Below, piece after piece: positions 1-6,695 of a DNA stretch of 15,742 bases. Under the pieces are notes generated by a model. It was not told the origin of the DNA. It saw nothing but the letters and a program-made list of their open reading frames with translations, and searched no databases. This stretch comes from Bifidobacteriaceae bacterium. Lineage in GTDB: Bacteria > Actinomycetota > Actinomycetes > Actinomycetales > WQXJ01. The stretch covers positions 1 to 15,742 of the forward strand of contig JAISCU010000368.1 in assembly GCA_031265345.1 (NCBI GenBank), in the 5' to 3' direction. The translations under genes and the position numbers were made by a program. Within the stretch, counting starts at the first letter, position 1. Each line of letters opens with the position of its first letter.

Positions 1-131
1 TGGGTCGCAGCCGGGAAATGATCGGCGCCGAACATGAACACCCCCGACCGGCCCGGCTCCGGGGGCTCGGGCGTTTTGAGGAACAACTCCACGCAATTCG
101 CCGCGAGGGGGCCGTCAACGCCGCGCGTCAC
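1..131 (-). CDS. second cupin-family protein, 5' part only (cut by window edge)
   Basis: This is the start of a further gene in the same operon. A GTG at 131-129 overlaps the TGA of the preceding cupin gene (GTGA, 4 nt shared), so translation is probably coupled. The 43 visible codons contain NCVELFLK, then PGRSGVFMFGADHF. The gene at 128-727 has NCVEMLLR and PGRAGTYIFGQEFI at the same places, so the two are tandem paralogues. The rest, including any metal-binding cupin motif, lies outside the window. Function is unknown. The paralogy is read directly from the sequence; the cupin assignment is carried over from the neighbour. The end coordinate is the window edge, not a stop codon. Confidence 0.75.
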   Translation of the reverse strand, partial: MTRGVDGPLAANCVELFLKTPEPPEPGRSGVFMFGADHFPAAT

Positions 132-727
132 TTCGGGTCCTCGCCAAAGAACCGCCTGTAGGCCTCGATGTCCTCGCCCACGACCTGAGCGATCTTGGCC
201 TCGTCGCCGGTGTAGTCCCAGTCGTTGACGATGTCTGCCGCCGCCTTGGACGGTTGGGTCAGCACCACGAACATAGTCAGATTGCGTCGGAAACGGGTGA
301 TGTAGATCGGCCCGTGGCGCACACCCCGCGGGACGAACACCGCGCGCGGCTGGTCGAACTCGAAGACCGACTCATCCTCGCCCTCGCCCAGATGGAACTC
401 GACATGCGCGCCCAGGTCGGCCAAGTCCTCCGGGTCGCTCCCGGAGAAGATCATCAGCTTGTCGGCGTTCATGTTGTACTTCGGGAACGGGCCGCCCTTA
501 TGCCCGTCGCGCATGGTGTAGACCTTGCGCTCGAAACCGGCCGGGAAGCCGCTCATCATCATGTAGTTGCCGGTGATCGACATTATCTCGGTCAGCACCG
601 GCGTGGCCTCGAAGTACGGCTGGTCGATGAACTCCTGGCCGAAGATGTAAGTCCCGGCGCGTCCCGGCCGCCGCGGCCGGTCCTCCCGCAACAGCATCTC
701 GACGCAGTTCTGGTCATACTTGCCCAT
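128..727 (-). CDS. cupin-domain protein, 199 aa
   Basis: A single-domain beta-barrel cupin is the best reading. The strand pattern from about residue 84 to 158 includes IFSGSDPEDLADLGAHVEF, then VFVPRGVRHGP at 131-140. The latter fits cupin motif 2 (PxGxxH, His138). Motif 1 normally supplies HxH and a Glu. Here the equivalent stretch reads KYNMNADKLMIFSG and lacks both histidines, so metal binding may be altered or lost. His76 and His112 lie nearby. The start is ATG at 727 behind GGGAGGA. It lies 42 bp after the GlcG-like gene and overlaps the next cupin by 4 nt. Substrate and reaction are not known. Operon context suggests an enzyme or binding protein for an intermediate of the locus. Confidence 0.8.
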   Translation of the reverse strand: MGKYDQNCVEMLLREDRPRRPGRAGTYIFGQEFIDQPYFEATPVLTEIMSITGNYMMMSGFPAGFERKVYTMRDGHKGGPFPKYNMNADKLMIFSGSDPEDLADLGAHVEFHLGEGEDESVFEFDQPRAVFVPRGVRHGPIYITRFRRNLTMFVVLTQPSKAAADIVNDWDYTGDEAKIAQVVGEDIEAYRRFFGEDPK

Positions 728-769
728 GGGGTCCTCCCTCTGGTTCGGGCTTCGGTCTCTGGTTGGTGT

Positions 770-1207
770 TCAGCGGGCGCTTGGACTCACGGCCGCTATG
801 GCGGTCAGAGCGATCTCTTGGTCGGCATCCGCCGCCCCGCTCACGCCGACCCCGCCGACGCAATGGCCGTCCAGCCAGATCGGCTGGCCGCCACTGACCG
901 TCACCATGGCGTCCACACCGGCCGCGAGGGTTATGGCGAGCAGATGGTGGTCGTTGCCGTTGTTACCCGCCTTGCTGACTCGTCCGGTGGGGGTCGCGGT
1001 GAACGCCGCGCAGCGCGCCTTGGTCTCCGCGACCCGCACGGTCTGCAGCTCCGCGCCATCGGTCCTCGCCAGCATCGCCACGTGGCCGCCCGCGTCGACC
1101 ACGGCCAGTGAGACCTCGAGTCCGCGGGCGGCGGCATCAGCCAAGCCCGCTGCGATGATTCGCTGGGCGCCCGCCAGGGAGATCTGCGGCGTGTTCTTCG
1201 TGTACAT
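770..1207 (-). CDS. GlcG/HbpS-family (PduO C-terminal-like) protein, 145 aa
   Basis: Full-length member of the small alpha/beta family PF03928 (GlcG, haem-binding HbpS, PduO C-terminal domain). Landmarks are an N-terminal helix with AQRIIAAGLADAAARG, the strand VSLAVVDAGGHVAML (about 32-46), TKARCAAFTATPT (62-74), and the C-terminal GGQPIWLDGHCVGGVGVSGA with its typical VGxxGVSGA ending. Some family members bind haem; others have no known role. None of the usual glycolate oxidase genes (glcDEF) is nearby, so the name GlcG would mislead. It sits between the SDR gene (33-bp gap) and the first cupin gene. The ATG at 1207 follows a weak GAGGCT ribosome site. Family call is firm; biochemical role is open. 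Confidence 0.85.
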   Translation of the reverse strand: MYTKNTPQISLAGAQRIIAAGLADAAARGLEVSLAVVDAGGHVAMLARTDGAELQTVRVAETKARCAAFTATPTGRVSKAGNNGNDHHLLAITLAAGVDAMVTVSGGQPIWLDGHCVGGVGVSGAADADQEIALTAIAAVSPSAR

Positions 1208-1240
1208 AGGAGCCTCGATCAGTCGACTTGGAGATTGGCT

Positions 1241-1978
1241 TCACCAACCGTGTTCCATGCTCCACATTGACCACTCGGTGGTGCGCATCCGCCTGGGCTG
1301 GCCCAGCACCGTGAGGATCTGGAAGGCGACATCCTGGGGCCGTAGGTAGTTGTCGAGGTCCGGGTCGCCCTCGGTCCGTCCAGCGCCCATGGCGAACTCG
1401 GTGTGCGTTCCGGCCGGGCAGACGGCTGTCACCCGGATGCCTTCCGGGCGCAGTTCCTGTTCCCAGGACCTCGCCAGTCCGAGTTGGGCGGCCTTGGTGG
1501 CCGCGTACACGGCCTCGTTCGGCCCTCCCCGGTATCCGGCCACGCTCGCCACTGTCACGACGTCGCCGCCGGCTTTCGCGGCGCGGAACGCCGGGACGGC
1601 GGCCCTGACAGTCCACACGGTGCCCAAGAAGTTGACATCGACCATTCGCGCCAACTCTTCATCCGAGAGGTCGTCGATGAACCCGTAGGCGCCCATCCCG
1701 GCGTTCGCCACGACGGAGTCGAGCTGGCCGAACCGGTCGACTGCGGCTCTGACGAATTCATGGCTGGCTCGCGGATCGGTGACGTCGAGCGCGAACGGGA
1801 GCACCTGGTCCGCGCCAAGCTCGTCCGCTAGCGCGGTGAGCCGGTCCAAGCGGCGGGCGCCGACCGCTACCCTGGCACCCGCTTCGACTAACAGGCGGGC
1901 GGCTTCCTGGCCGATCCCGGAACTGGCTCCGGTGATGGCAACAACTGTCCCTTCCAGCGATCTGGTTTCAGCGGGCAT
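1241..1978 (-). CDS. short-chain dehydrogenase/reductase, 245 aa
   Basis: Classical SDR with a Rossmann fold. The cofactor motif TGASSGIG is at residues 16-23 and NAG at 92-94. The catalytic tetrad is complete: Asn116, Ser145, Tyr158 and Lys162 (YAATK). Arg42-Arg43 after the second strand favours NADP(H) over NAD(H), which is an inference from the known SDR pattern. Length is normal for the family. The start is ATG at 1978 with a strong GAGGAG site that lies inside the end of the upstream hydrolase gene. The two overlap by 11 bp, so translation is probably coupled. It likely oxidises or reduces an alcohol/ketone intermediate of the locus; the substrate cannot be read from sequence. Confidence 0.9.
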   Translation of the reverse strand: MPAETRSLEGTVVAITGASSGIGQEAARLLVEAGARVAVGARRLDRLTALADELGADQVLPFALDVTDPRASHEFVRAAVDRFGQLDSVVANAGMGAYGFIDDLSDEELARMVDVNFLGTVWTVRAAVPAFRAAKAGGDVVTVASVAGYRGGPNEAVYAATKAAQLGLARSWEQELRPEGIRVTAVCPAGTHTEFAMGAGRTEGDPDLDNYLRPQDVAFQILTVLGQPRRMRTTEWSMWSMEHGW

Positions 1979-3770
1979 GTCTTTTCTCCTCAGGGTTGAT
2001 GGTCAAGTGATGGGCTGTTGGCGCCTGTTGGTAGGTGTCGATGATCGCGCCGGTCTGAGGCGATCGGCGGAAGCGTCGCAGGAAGTCCCAGGCCAGTTCC
2101 GGCATCTGCGGCGCGGGCATATGCGGCATGTTCTCCAGCGCGATCAGGCGCAGCCGCAACCGGCCGCGTGAGTCAAGATGGTCCACGAGGTAGACCTCGC
2201 CGCCCATCCGGTACAGGACATCGGTCCGGTCGCCGGGGACGCCGATCGCGCGGGTGGCCAGGTCTGGTCCTATCCGGGCGGCCGCGAACACTTCGCTGGT
2301 CTCGGTCGCATCCCGGTTGACCAGGTCGAACGCGCGCGCCCGTCGCAGCCAACTGTCGATCGCCCGGTCCCACCCGGCCGAGCCGGGCTGATGGGCGGTG
2401 AAGTCGCTCTCGACCTGCCCGGCTATGTTCACCACCGGCGTGTCGAGGGCCGCCATGCACTCGATCTCCGCGTCGGTGACGGGCACCATTTCGTGCGAAT
2501 ACTCAGGCGCTGGCATGCCGTGCGCGTTCCCGAGCGAGGCCCCGGCGGTGACCAGGCCGGGGTGACGGCGCAGGAACGCCATCGCCAGGTGGCCGTTGTG
2601 CGAATGGCCGGTCACATACACCCTTGCGAGGTCGATCGGGTAGATCGTGGCCGCCCGCCGGGTTATGGCAGCCAGGAGGTCGTTGTCCTCGGGCGTTTCC
2701 AACGCGAAGAAGATCGCCATGAGCTCCCCCTGCGCGGCCAGTGTGGTGTAACCGAAGTGGCTGCTCAGGGCGGCGACCGCCTGGAACGGCTGCAGCTTCG
2801 TGACCTCTTGAAACACCAGCATGACCGGCAGGGACCGCGCGCGCAGTTCGCCGACGCGCGCAGGAGCCACGGACACCCATCGCTCGCCCGCCGTCTCGTG
2901 GGTCTGGACCAAGACGCCGCGGTCTTTCCACCAGGCACGGAATGCCGGGTCGTCGGGATCATCGAATTCGTGCTCCATCGCCATGCCCTCGGCCAAGTGC
3001 TGTCCCACGCCGGAATGGATCAACCGGTCCAAGTCGATCCCGCGCGCGTAACGCGGCGCGACAGCGTTCTCGAAGACGTGGCTGACTCTGCTCTGCCAGC
3101 GGCCGGTGATGTCGAGGACCATGCGGCCCGCGAATTCAACAAGCGGTCCCGTCCCGGGTGGAGGGACGAACTGGCCCGTGTCGGCGGTCAGCGGCGTCAC
3201 GTCCAGCAACACCCGTGCGTAATGGACGTGATGCCGCACGGACAGTTCTTGGACCGCATTTGTCCACATATGCGACTCATCGGGACCGTCAGGGGCGACC
3301 ACCGCGATGGCGTGGCCATCGCGGGCCGCCGCGTTCGCGTCCCCAGCCATGGCGTCCACCAAGTCCATGGCCCAGGTCGGACGCGAGTAGTCGCCGTCCG
3401 CCAGCACCATCAGCAGGTCGCGCGGCCGGGGGTCGGCTCTCCGGTCGGCTGGGAGCAGTGCGAACCAGGTGACCTGACCCATTTCATCGCTCACGTACTC
3501 CAAACCGAGGGAGGCCAGCGAATCCACGACGTCGGGGAAAGTCACGGCCTTGGTCTTGACGGTGTAGATACCGTCCGTTCGTCCGGAGTGCCGGGAAACC
3601 GGGCTGCCGACCGGGGAAGTGGGGCGCGCGGATCGATTGGCCGCCATCAGTTCTCGCGCCACTGGCAGCACCGGCGAATAGCGCTCGGCCCAGGCCGCTT
3701 GATCCCACAACCAGAGCTGATCGTAGGCGAACGAACTGGGCCGTGCCCCGGTGCCGGAAGAGTGTTCCAT
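1968..3770 (-). CDS. large alpha/beta hydrolase (PHB-depolymerase/esterase-like C-terminal half), 600 aa
   Basis: The C-terminal half (about 310-570) looks like a polyhydroxybutyrate-depolymerase/CE1-type esterase. VYVTGHSHNGHLAMAFLRRHP places the probable nucleophile at Ser390. His550 in ENMPHMPAPQMPELAWDF fits the catalytic His before a terminal helix. The acid may be Asp456, a tentative choice. The elbow reads G-H-S-H-N-G rather than GxSxG. The first 300 residues form a second region I do not recognise, with another strand/turn series (DLLMVLADGDYSRPTWAMDLVDAM, 118-141), perhaps a degenerate repeat of the fold. No signal peptide is seen, so it is probably cytoplasmic. The ATG at 3770 shares one base with the TGA of the upstream gene (TGATG). 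A GTG one codon earlier is also possible. Confidence 0.75.
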   Translation of the reverse strand: MEHSSGTGARPSSFAYDQLWLWDQAAWAERYSPVLPVARELMAANRSARPTSPVGSPVSRHSGRTDGIYTVKTKAVTFPDVVDSLASLGLEYVSDEMGQVTWFALLPADRRADPRPRDLLMVLADGDYSRPTWAMDLVDAMAGDANAAARDGHAIAVVAPDGPDESHMWTNAVQELSVRHHVHYARVLLDVTPLTADTGQFVPPPGTGPLVEFAGRMVLDITGRWQSRVSHVFENAVAPRYARGIDLDRLIHSGVGQHLAEGMAMEHEFDDPDDPAFRAWWKDRGVLVQTHETAGERWVSVAPARVGELRARSLPVMLVFQEVTKLQPFQAVAALSSHFGYTTLAAQGELMAIFFALETPEDNDLLAAITRRAATIYPIDLARVYVTGHSHNGHLAMAFLRRHPGLVTAGASLGNAHGMPAPEYSHEMVPVTDAEIECMAALDTPVVNIAGQVESDFTAHQPGSAGWDRAIDSWLRRARAFDLVNRDATETSEVFAAARIGPDLATRAIGVPGDRTDVLYRMGGEVYLVDHLDSRGRLRLRLIALENMPHMPAPQMPELAWDFLRRFRRSPQTGAIIDTYQQAPTAHHLTINPEEKRHAR

Positions 3771-4759
3771 CACGCCGCCGCCAGCCCTCCAGCCCCCGTC
3801 GACCCTTCAGCCGCCTCGCGCTCGAACTTGGCGGCGTCATAGACCACGCCGATGTTGCCGGAGTAATGCACCCGGTGGTACTTGCGCGGATTGTTCTTCT
3901 GATACTCGAAGATCGAGTCGGCGGGCGGGTCGGCCGCAATCTCCCCGCCGGCGATCTCCTCGCAGGCCGCGACCACATGGTGCGCTGTCCGGATGGTCTG
4001 CGGCAGCGGGTTGTGCCCCGAGTACAGCGTCACATCGGGTCCCACCAGATCGATGAGCCGACGGACCACTCCGGCGTAGACCGAGAAGCATTCGCCGTAC
4101 CTCAGGGCGGGGGCGTCCGGCGCGATGCCCATGAAAGCCGGCAGCGCCGCCCGGTGTTCCGGGGTGTTGTAGTACAGGTCGAGGTTGTGCACTTGGATCG
4201 CCGGGGAGTTGATCCCGTCGCCGGTGAACACGTAGCCCCCGTCGCGGTCGAAGTAGGCGACCGAACCGTTCGAGTGACCGGGAATGGCGATCACCTCGAT
4301 CCGCACGCCGCCCAGATCGAACACGTGACCGTCATCGATCCATTGGAATTCGGTGCCATCGGAATCCAGCATGTGCTCGCGCCCGTACTCGGTCATCTCA
4401 GGGCTGCCCAACCCGAAGCCGGCGATGTCGTTCATCCGCTTGTCGACCTTGAACGCCTGCGTCAACAGCATCCATTCGTCGCGGCGGCAGCAGTACCTCT
4501 CATCGAAGAGCATGGCGCTTCCCGCGTGATCGATCGAGCCGTGCGTGACTGAGCAGATCATTGGTTTGTCCTTGCCGACCACGGATTCGATGTAGCGACG
4601 CAAGTCTCCTGTCATACCCATTCCCGAATCGATCACCAGCACTCGTTCGGTGCCGACGATCACACCGATCGTGAAGCGGAACTCGTGGGAGTAACCCTCG
4701 GTGAAGACGTAGAGCCGTTCGGACTTTTGGTCATGACTGAAGATGTTCAGGTAACTCAT
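3770..4759 (-). CDS. metallo-beta-lactamase-fold hydrolase with altered zinc motif, 329 aa
   Basis: MBL-fold protein. VLVIDSGMG (40-48) is the strand before the active site, followed by THGSIDHAG (72-80), PGHSNGS (160-166), FTGDG (178-182) and YSGHN (246-250). Expected metal ligands are His73, Asp77, His78, His162, Asp181 and His249. The second His of the canonical HxHxDH is Ser75 here, so one ligand of metal site 1 is missing. The start is ATG at 4759 behind AAGGAG. The longer upstream open frame is a shadow of the permease gene. It overlaps that permease by 4 nt (ATGA) and is coupled to the hydrolase by TGATG. Probable role is hydrolysis of a lactone, ester or thioester. It could also be a non-classical MBL enzyme. 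Confidence 0.85.
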   Translation of the reverse strand: MSYLNIFSHDQKSERLYVFTEGYSHEFRFTIGVIVGTERVLVIDSGMGMTGDLRRYIESVVGKDKPMICSVTHGSIDHAGSAMLFDERYCCRRDEWMLLTQAFKVDKRMNDIAGFGLGSPEMTEYGREHMLDSDGTEFQWIDDGHVFDLGGVRIEVIAIPGHSNGSVAYFDRDGGYVFTGDGINSPAIQVHNLDLYYNTPEHRAALPAFMGIAPDAPALRYGECFSVYAGVVRRLIDLVGPDVTLYSGHNPLPQTIRTAHHVVAACEEIAGGEIAADPPADSIFEYQKNNPRKYHRVHYSGNIGVVYDAAKFEREAAEGSTGAGGLAAA

Positions 4760-5697
4760 GTTGGATTCGCTCCTTGCTTGTTGTCTGGTTGGGGTCGGCG
4801 CTTCGACCGTTTCCGCTTCGGGGCGTCCACGATCCGCGGATTGAGCACGTCGTTGAGCCCGTCGCCGATGAAGTTGACGGCCAGGACCGTGATCATCAGC
4901 GCCATTCCCGGCACGATGACCACGAATGGGGAGGTCGCGATGTATTCGCGTCCAGCAGCGATCATGCCGCCCCAGGACGGCATGGGCTCCGGCACCCCCA
5001 GGCCCAGGAAACTCATGCTCGCTTCGGTCAGGATCATCCCGCCGAACGCCTGGGTAGCCGCGATGATCATGGGCGCGACCACGTTCGGGAGGATCTCTTG
5101 AAAGATGATGCGCCCGGTGGGCAGGCCCGCGACTCGCGCGGCGTTCACGAAATCGTGGTTCCGCACCGATAACACGGTCGCGCGCACCACTCGCGCCATC
5201 ATCATCCAACCGGTCAGCGAAAGGACCACCACCAGGTTGAGGACCCCGCCGCCAATCACCGCGACGATCGCGATGCCGAGCAGCAGGGTCGGTATGGCCA
5301 GGGCCAGATCCGTCAAACGCATCACGACGGCATCGACGATGCCGCCGACATAGCCCGACACGAGCCCCAGGACCAAGCCCACCAGGGTTGTGAGCACGAC
5401 CACCGAAGTGGCGACGAGCAGAGAGATCCGCCCGCCCACGGCCATCCTCGTCAGGATGTCGCGGCCGAGCGCGTCTGTGCCCAGCACGTGTCCGGCGAGG
5501 CCTTCCGAGAACCACATGGGCGGTTGCAGGCGGCTGCCGATGTCCGCGCCGAGCGGGTCGTGGGGTAGGGCGAACGGCAAGAAGGCGCATACCAGCACGG
5601 CCGCCAAGAACGTCAGCGCGCCGACCACGAACAGCTTGCTGCGGCGCATCCTGCGCCACAGATCGCGTCGGCTGAGCGAGCCGGTCGGGTTGGGCAT
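4756..5697 (-). CDS. DppC/OppC-type ABC transporter permease, 313 aa
   Basis: Inner-membrane permease of the peptide/opine/nickel ABC family. After a basic N-terminus and the first membrane helix come the DppC hallmarks PHDPLGAD, HVLGTDALGRDILTRM and the ATPase-coupling EAA loop DFVNAARVAGLPTGRIIF. Several further hydrophobic helices follow, and the tail ends in a basic, probably cytoplasmic stretch (APKRKRSKRRP). The ATG at 5697 shares one base with the TGA of the DppB-type gene (TGATG). The stop overlaps the MBL gene start (ATGA). It pairs with the adjacent permease to form the channel. The ligand need not be a peptide, since this transporter family also carries sugars, opines and other small molecules. 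Confidence 0.93.
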   Translation of the reverse strand: MPNPTGSLSRRDLWRRMRRSKLFVVGALTFLAAVLVCAFLPFALPHDPLGADIGSRLQPPMWFSEGLAGHVLGTDALGRDILTRMAVGGRISLLVATSVVVLTTLVGLVLGLVSGYVGGIVDAVVMRLTDLALAIPTLLLGIAIVAVIGGGVLNLVVVLSLTGWMMMARVVRATVLSVRNHDFVNAARVAGLPTGRIIFQEILPNVVAPMIIAATQAFGGMILTEASMSFLGLGVPEPMPSWGGMIAAGREYIATSPFVVIVPGMALMITVLAVNFIGDGLNDVLNPRIVDAPKRKRSKRRPQPDNKQGANPT

Positions 5698-6617
5698 CAG
5701 TTGAACTCCACCCTCTTGTCCACGAACGTGTAGAGCACGTCGACCAGCAAGTTGGTCGCCAGCATCAGCAGAGCGATCACCAACAGAATCGACTGGACGA
5801 GTTGGAAGTCGCGTCCCGAGATCGCCGCGACGGTCAGCTGGCCGAGGCCCGGGTAGGAGAAGATCTGCTCGATCACCACCGAGCCCGCCAGCAGAATGCC
5901 GAGTTGGGAGCCGGACACTGTGATGATCGGGAGCAGCGCGTTCTTGAAGGCGTAGCGACCGTAGATCCGCGTTCGGCCGATCCCGCGTGCCCGAGCGGCC
6001 GTGATGTACTCCTGGCCGAGCACGTCGATCATTCCCGCCCGCATCATCCGGGTCACCAGCGAGGCGAAGGCGAAGCCCACGCAAATGGACGGCATCACCA
6101 AATGCGCCGGACTGCCGTATCCCTCCGGTGGCAGCCATTTCAACCAGACGCTGAAGATCATTATCAGCAACATGCACAGCCACACCGGCGACATAGCCTG
6201 GCCGAGCAGCGCGAAGCCGAGGGCGAAGAAGTCGCTGGCGGACCCGCGCCGAACGCCCGCGACCATCCCCAGCGGCAGCGCCACGAGCAGCGCCAGAGCC
6301 ACACCGAGGCCGGTGATGATCGCAGTTTTGCCGAGCCTGGGAAAGATCAACTGGGTGTTGTCCATCCGGAAGGTGTACGAATAGCCCAAGTCGCCGTGGA
6401 GCAAGCCTTTGACGTACAGCCAAAATTGGTAGGCCAACGGTTCGTCCAGGCCCATCCGTTCCCGCATGGCGGCGATCTGTTCAGGCTTGGCCGTGGGCGG
6501 CAGCATCTGCGCGGCCGGGTCGCCAGGCGCGAGTCGCACAAGGAAGAACGCGATCACCGTCACGCCCACGGCGATGAAGACAGTCAAAGCGGCGCGCCGC
6601 AAGATCCTTGTCGCCAT
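5697..6617 (-). CDS. DppB/OppB-type ABC transporter permease, 306 aa
   Basis: Partner permease. It opens with ATRILRRAALTVFIAVGVTVIAFFLVRLAPGDP in the usual DppB order: first helix, then the RLAPGDP motif. It continues with MGLDEPL, DLGYSYT and the coupling loop EYITAARARGIGRTRIY, and ends with a last helix before TFVDKRVEF. I chose ATG at 6617, with GGAAGG just upstream, over an upstream start 19 codons earlier. That extension (GAGGGQAPAP...) is unlike a DppB N-terminus and would run through the hairpin at 6640-6674. It is separated from the binding-protein gene by 78 bp, the widest gap in the transporter part of the operon. Confidence 0.93.
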   Translation of the reverse strand: MATRILRRAALTVFIAVGVTVIAFFLVRLAPGDPAAQMLPPTAKPEQIAAMRERMGLDEPLAYQFWLYVKGLLHGDLGYSYTFRMDNTQLIFPRLGKTAIITGLGVALALLVALPLGMVAGVRRGSASDFFALGFALLGQAMSPVWLCMLLIMIFSVWLKWLPPEGYGSPAHLVMPSICVGFAFASLVTRMMRAGMIDVLGQEYITAARARGIGRTRIYGRYAFKNALLPIITVSGSQLGILLAGSVVIEQIFSYPGLGQLTVAAISGRDFQLVQSILLVIALLMLATNLLVDVLYTFVDKRVEFN

Positions 6618-6639
6618 ATCATCCTTCCGTTTCGATTGG

Positions 6640-6674
6640 GTGGGAGCGGGCGCTTGGCCGCCGCCCGCTCCCAC
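6640..6674 (-). promoter_or_regulatory. intercistronic hairpin after the binding-protein gene
   Basis: A perfect 13-bp inverted repeat (GTGGGAGCGGGCG at 6640-6652, CGCCCGCTCCCAC at 6662-6674) with a 9-nt loop lies 21 bp after the binding-protein stop. No T-run follows on the minus strand, so it is not a classic intrinsic terminator. In many ABC operons such a hairpin protects the upstream mRNA or attenuates read-through, so that binding protein exceeds permease. That role is inferred here. Confidence 0.7.
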
Positions 6675-6695
6675 GGCCTCAGTCGTCGCCTACGG

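Noticed and set aside
728..769. Direct repeat AACCAGAG twice between the GlcG-like and cupin genes
   Set aside because: Eight bases over a short gap, with no further structure; probably chance.
254..1111. Long plus-strand open frame (285 codons) opposite the cupin and GlcG-like genes
   Set aside because: It is antisense to two genes with clear family motifs and ribosome sites; its translation is Arg/His-rich with no domain. High GC makes such shadow frames common.
2178..3842. 554-codon plus-strand open frame across the hydrolase gene
   Set aside because: The minus frame has a recognisable esterase motif and coupled start and stop; the plus frame shows nothing recognisable.
4760..5659. N-terminal extension of the MBL protein to 629 residues
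   Set aside because: The extra 300 codons are the permease gene read in the wrong frame; ATG 4759 has a good ribosome site and starts at the MBL fold.
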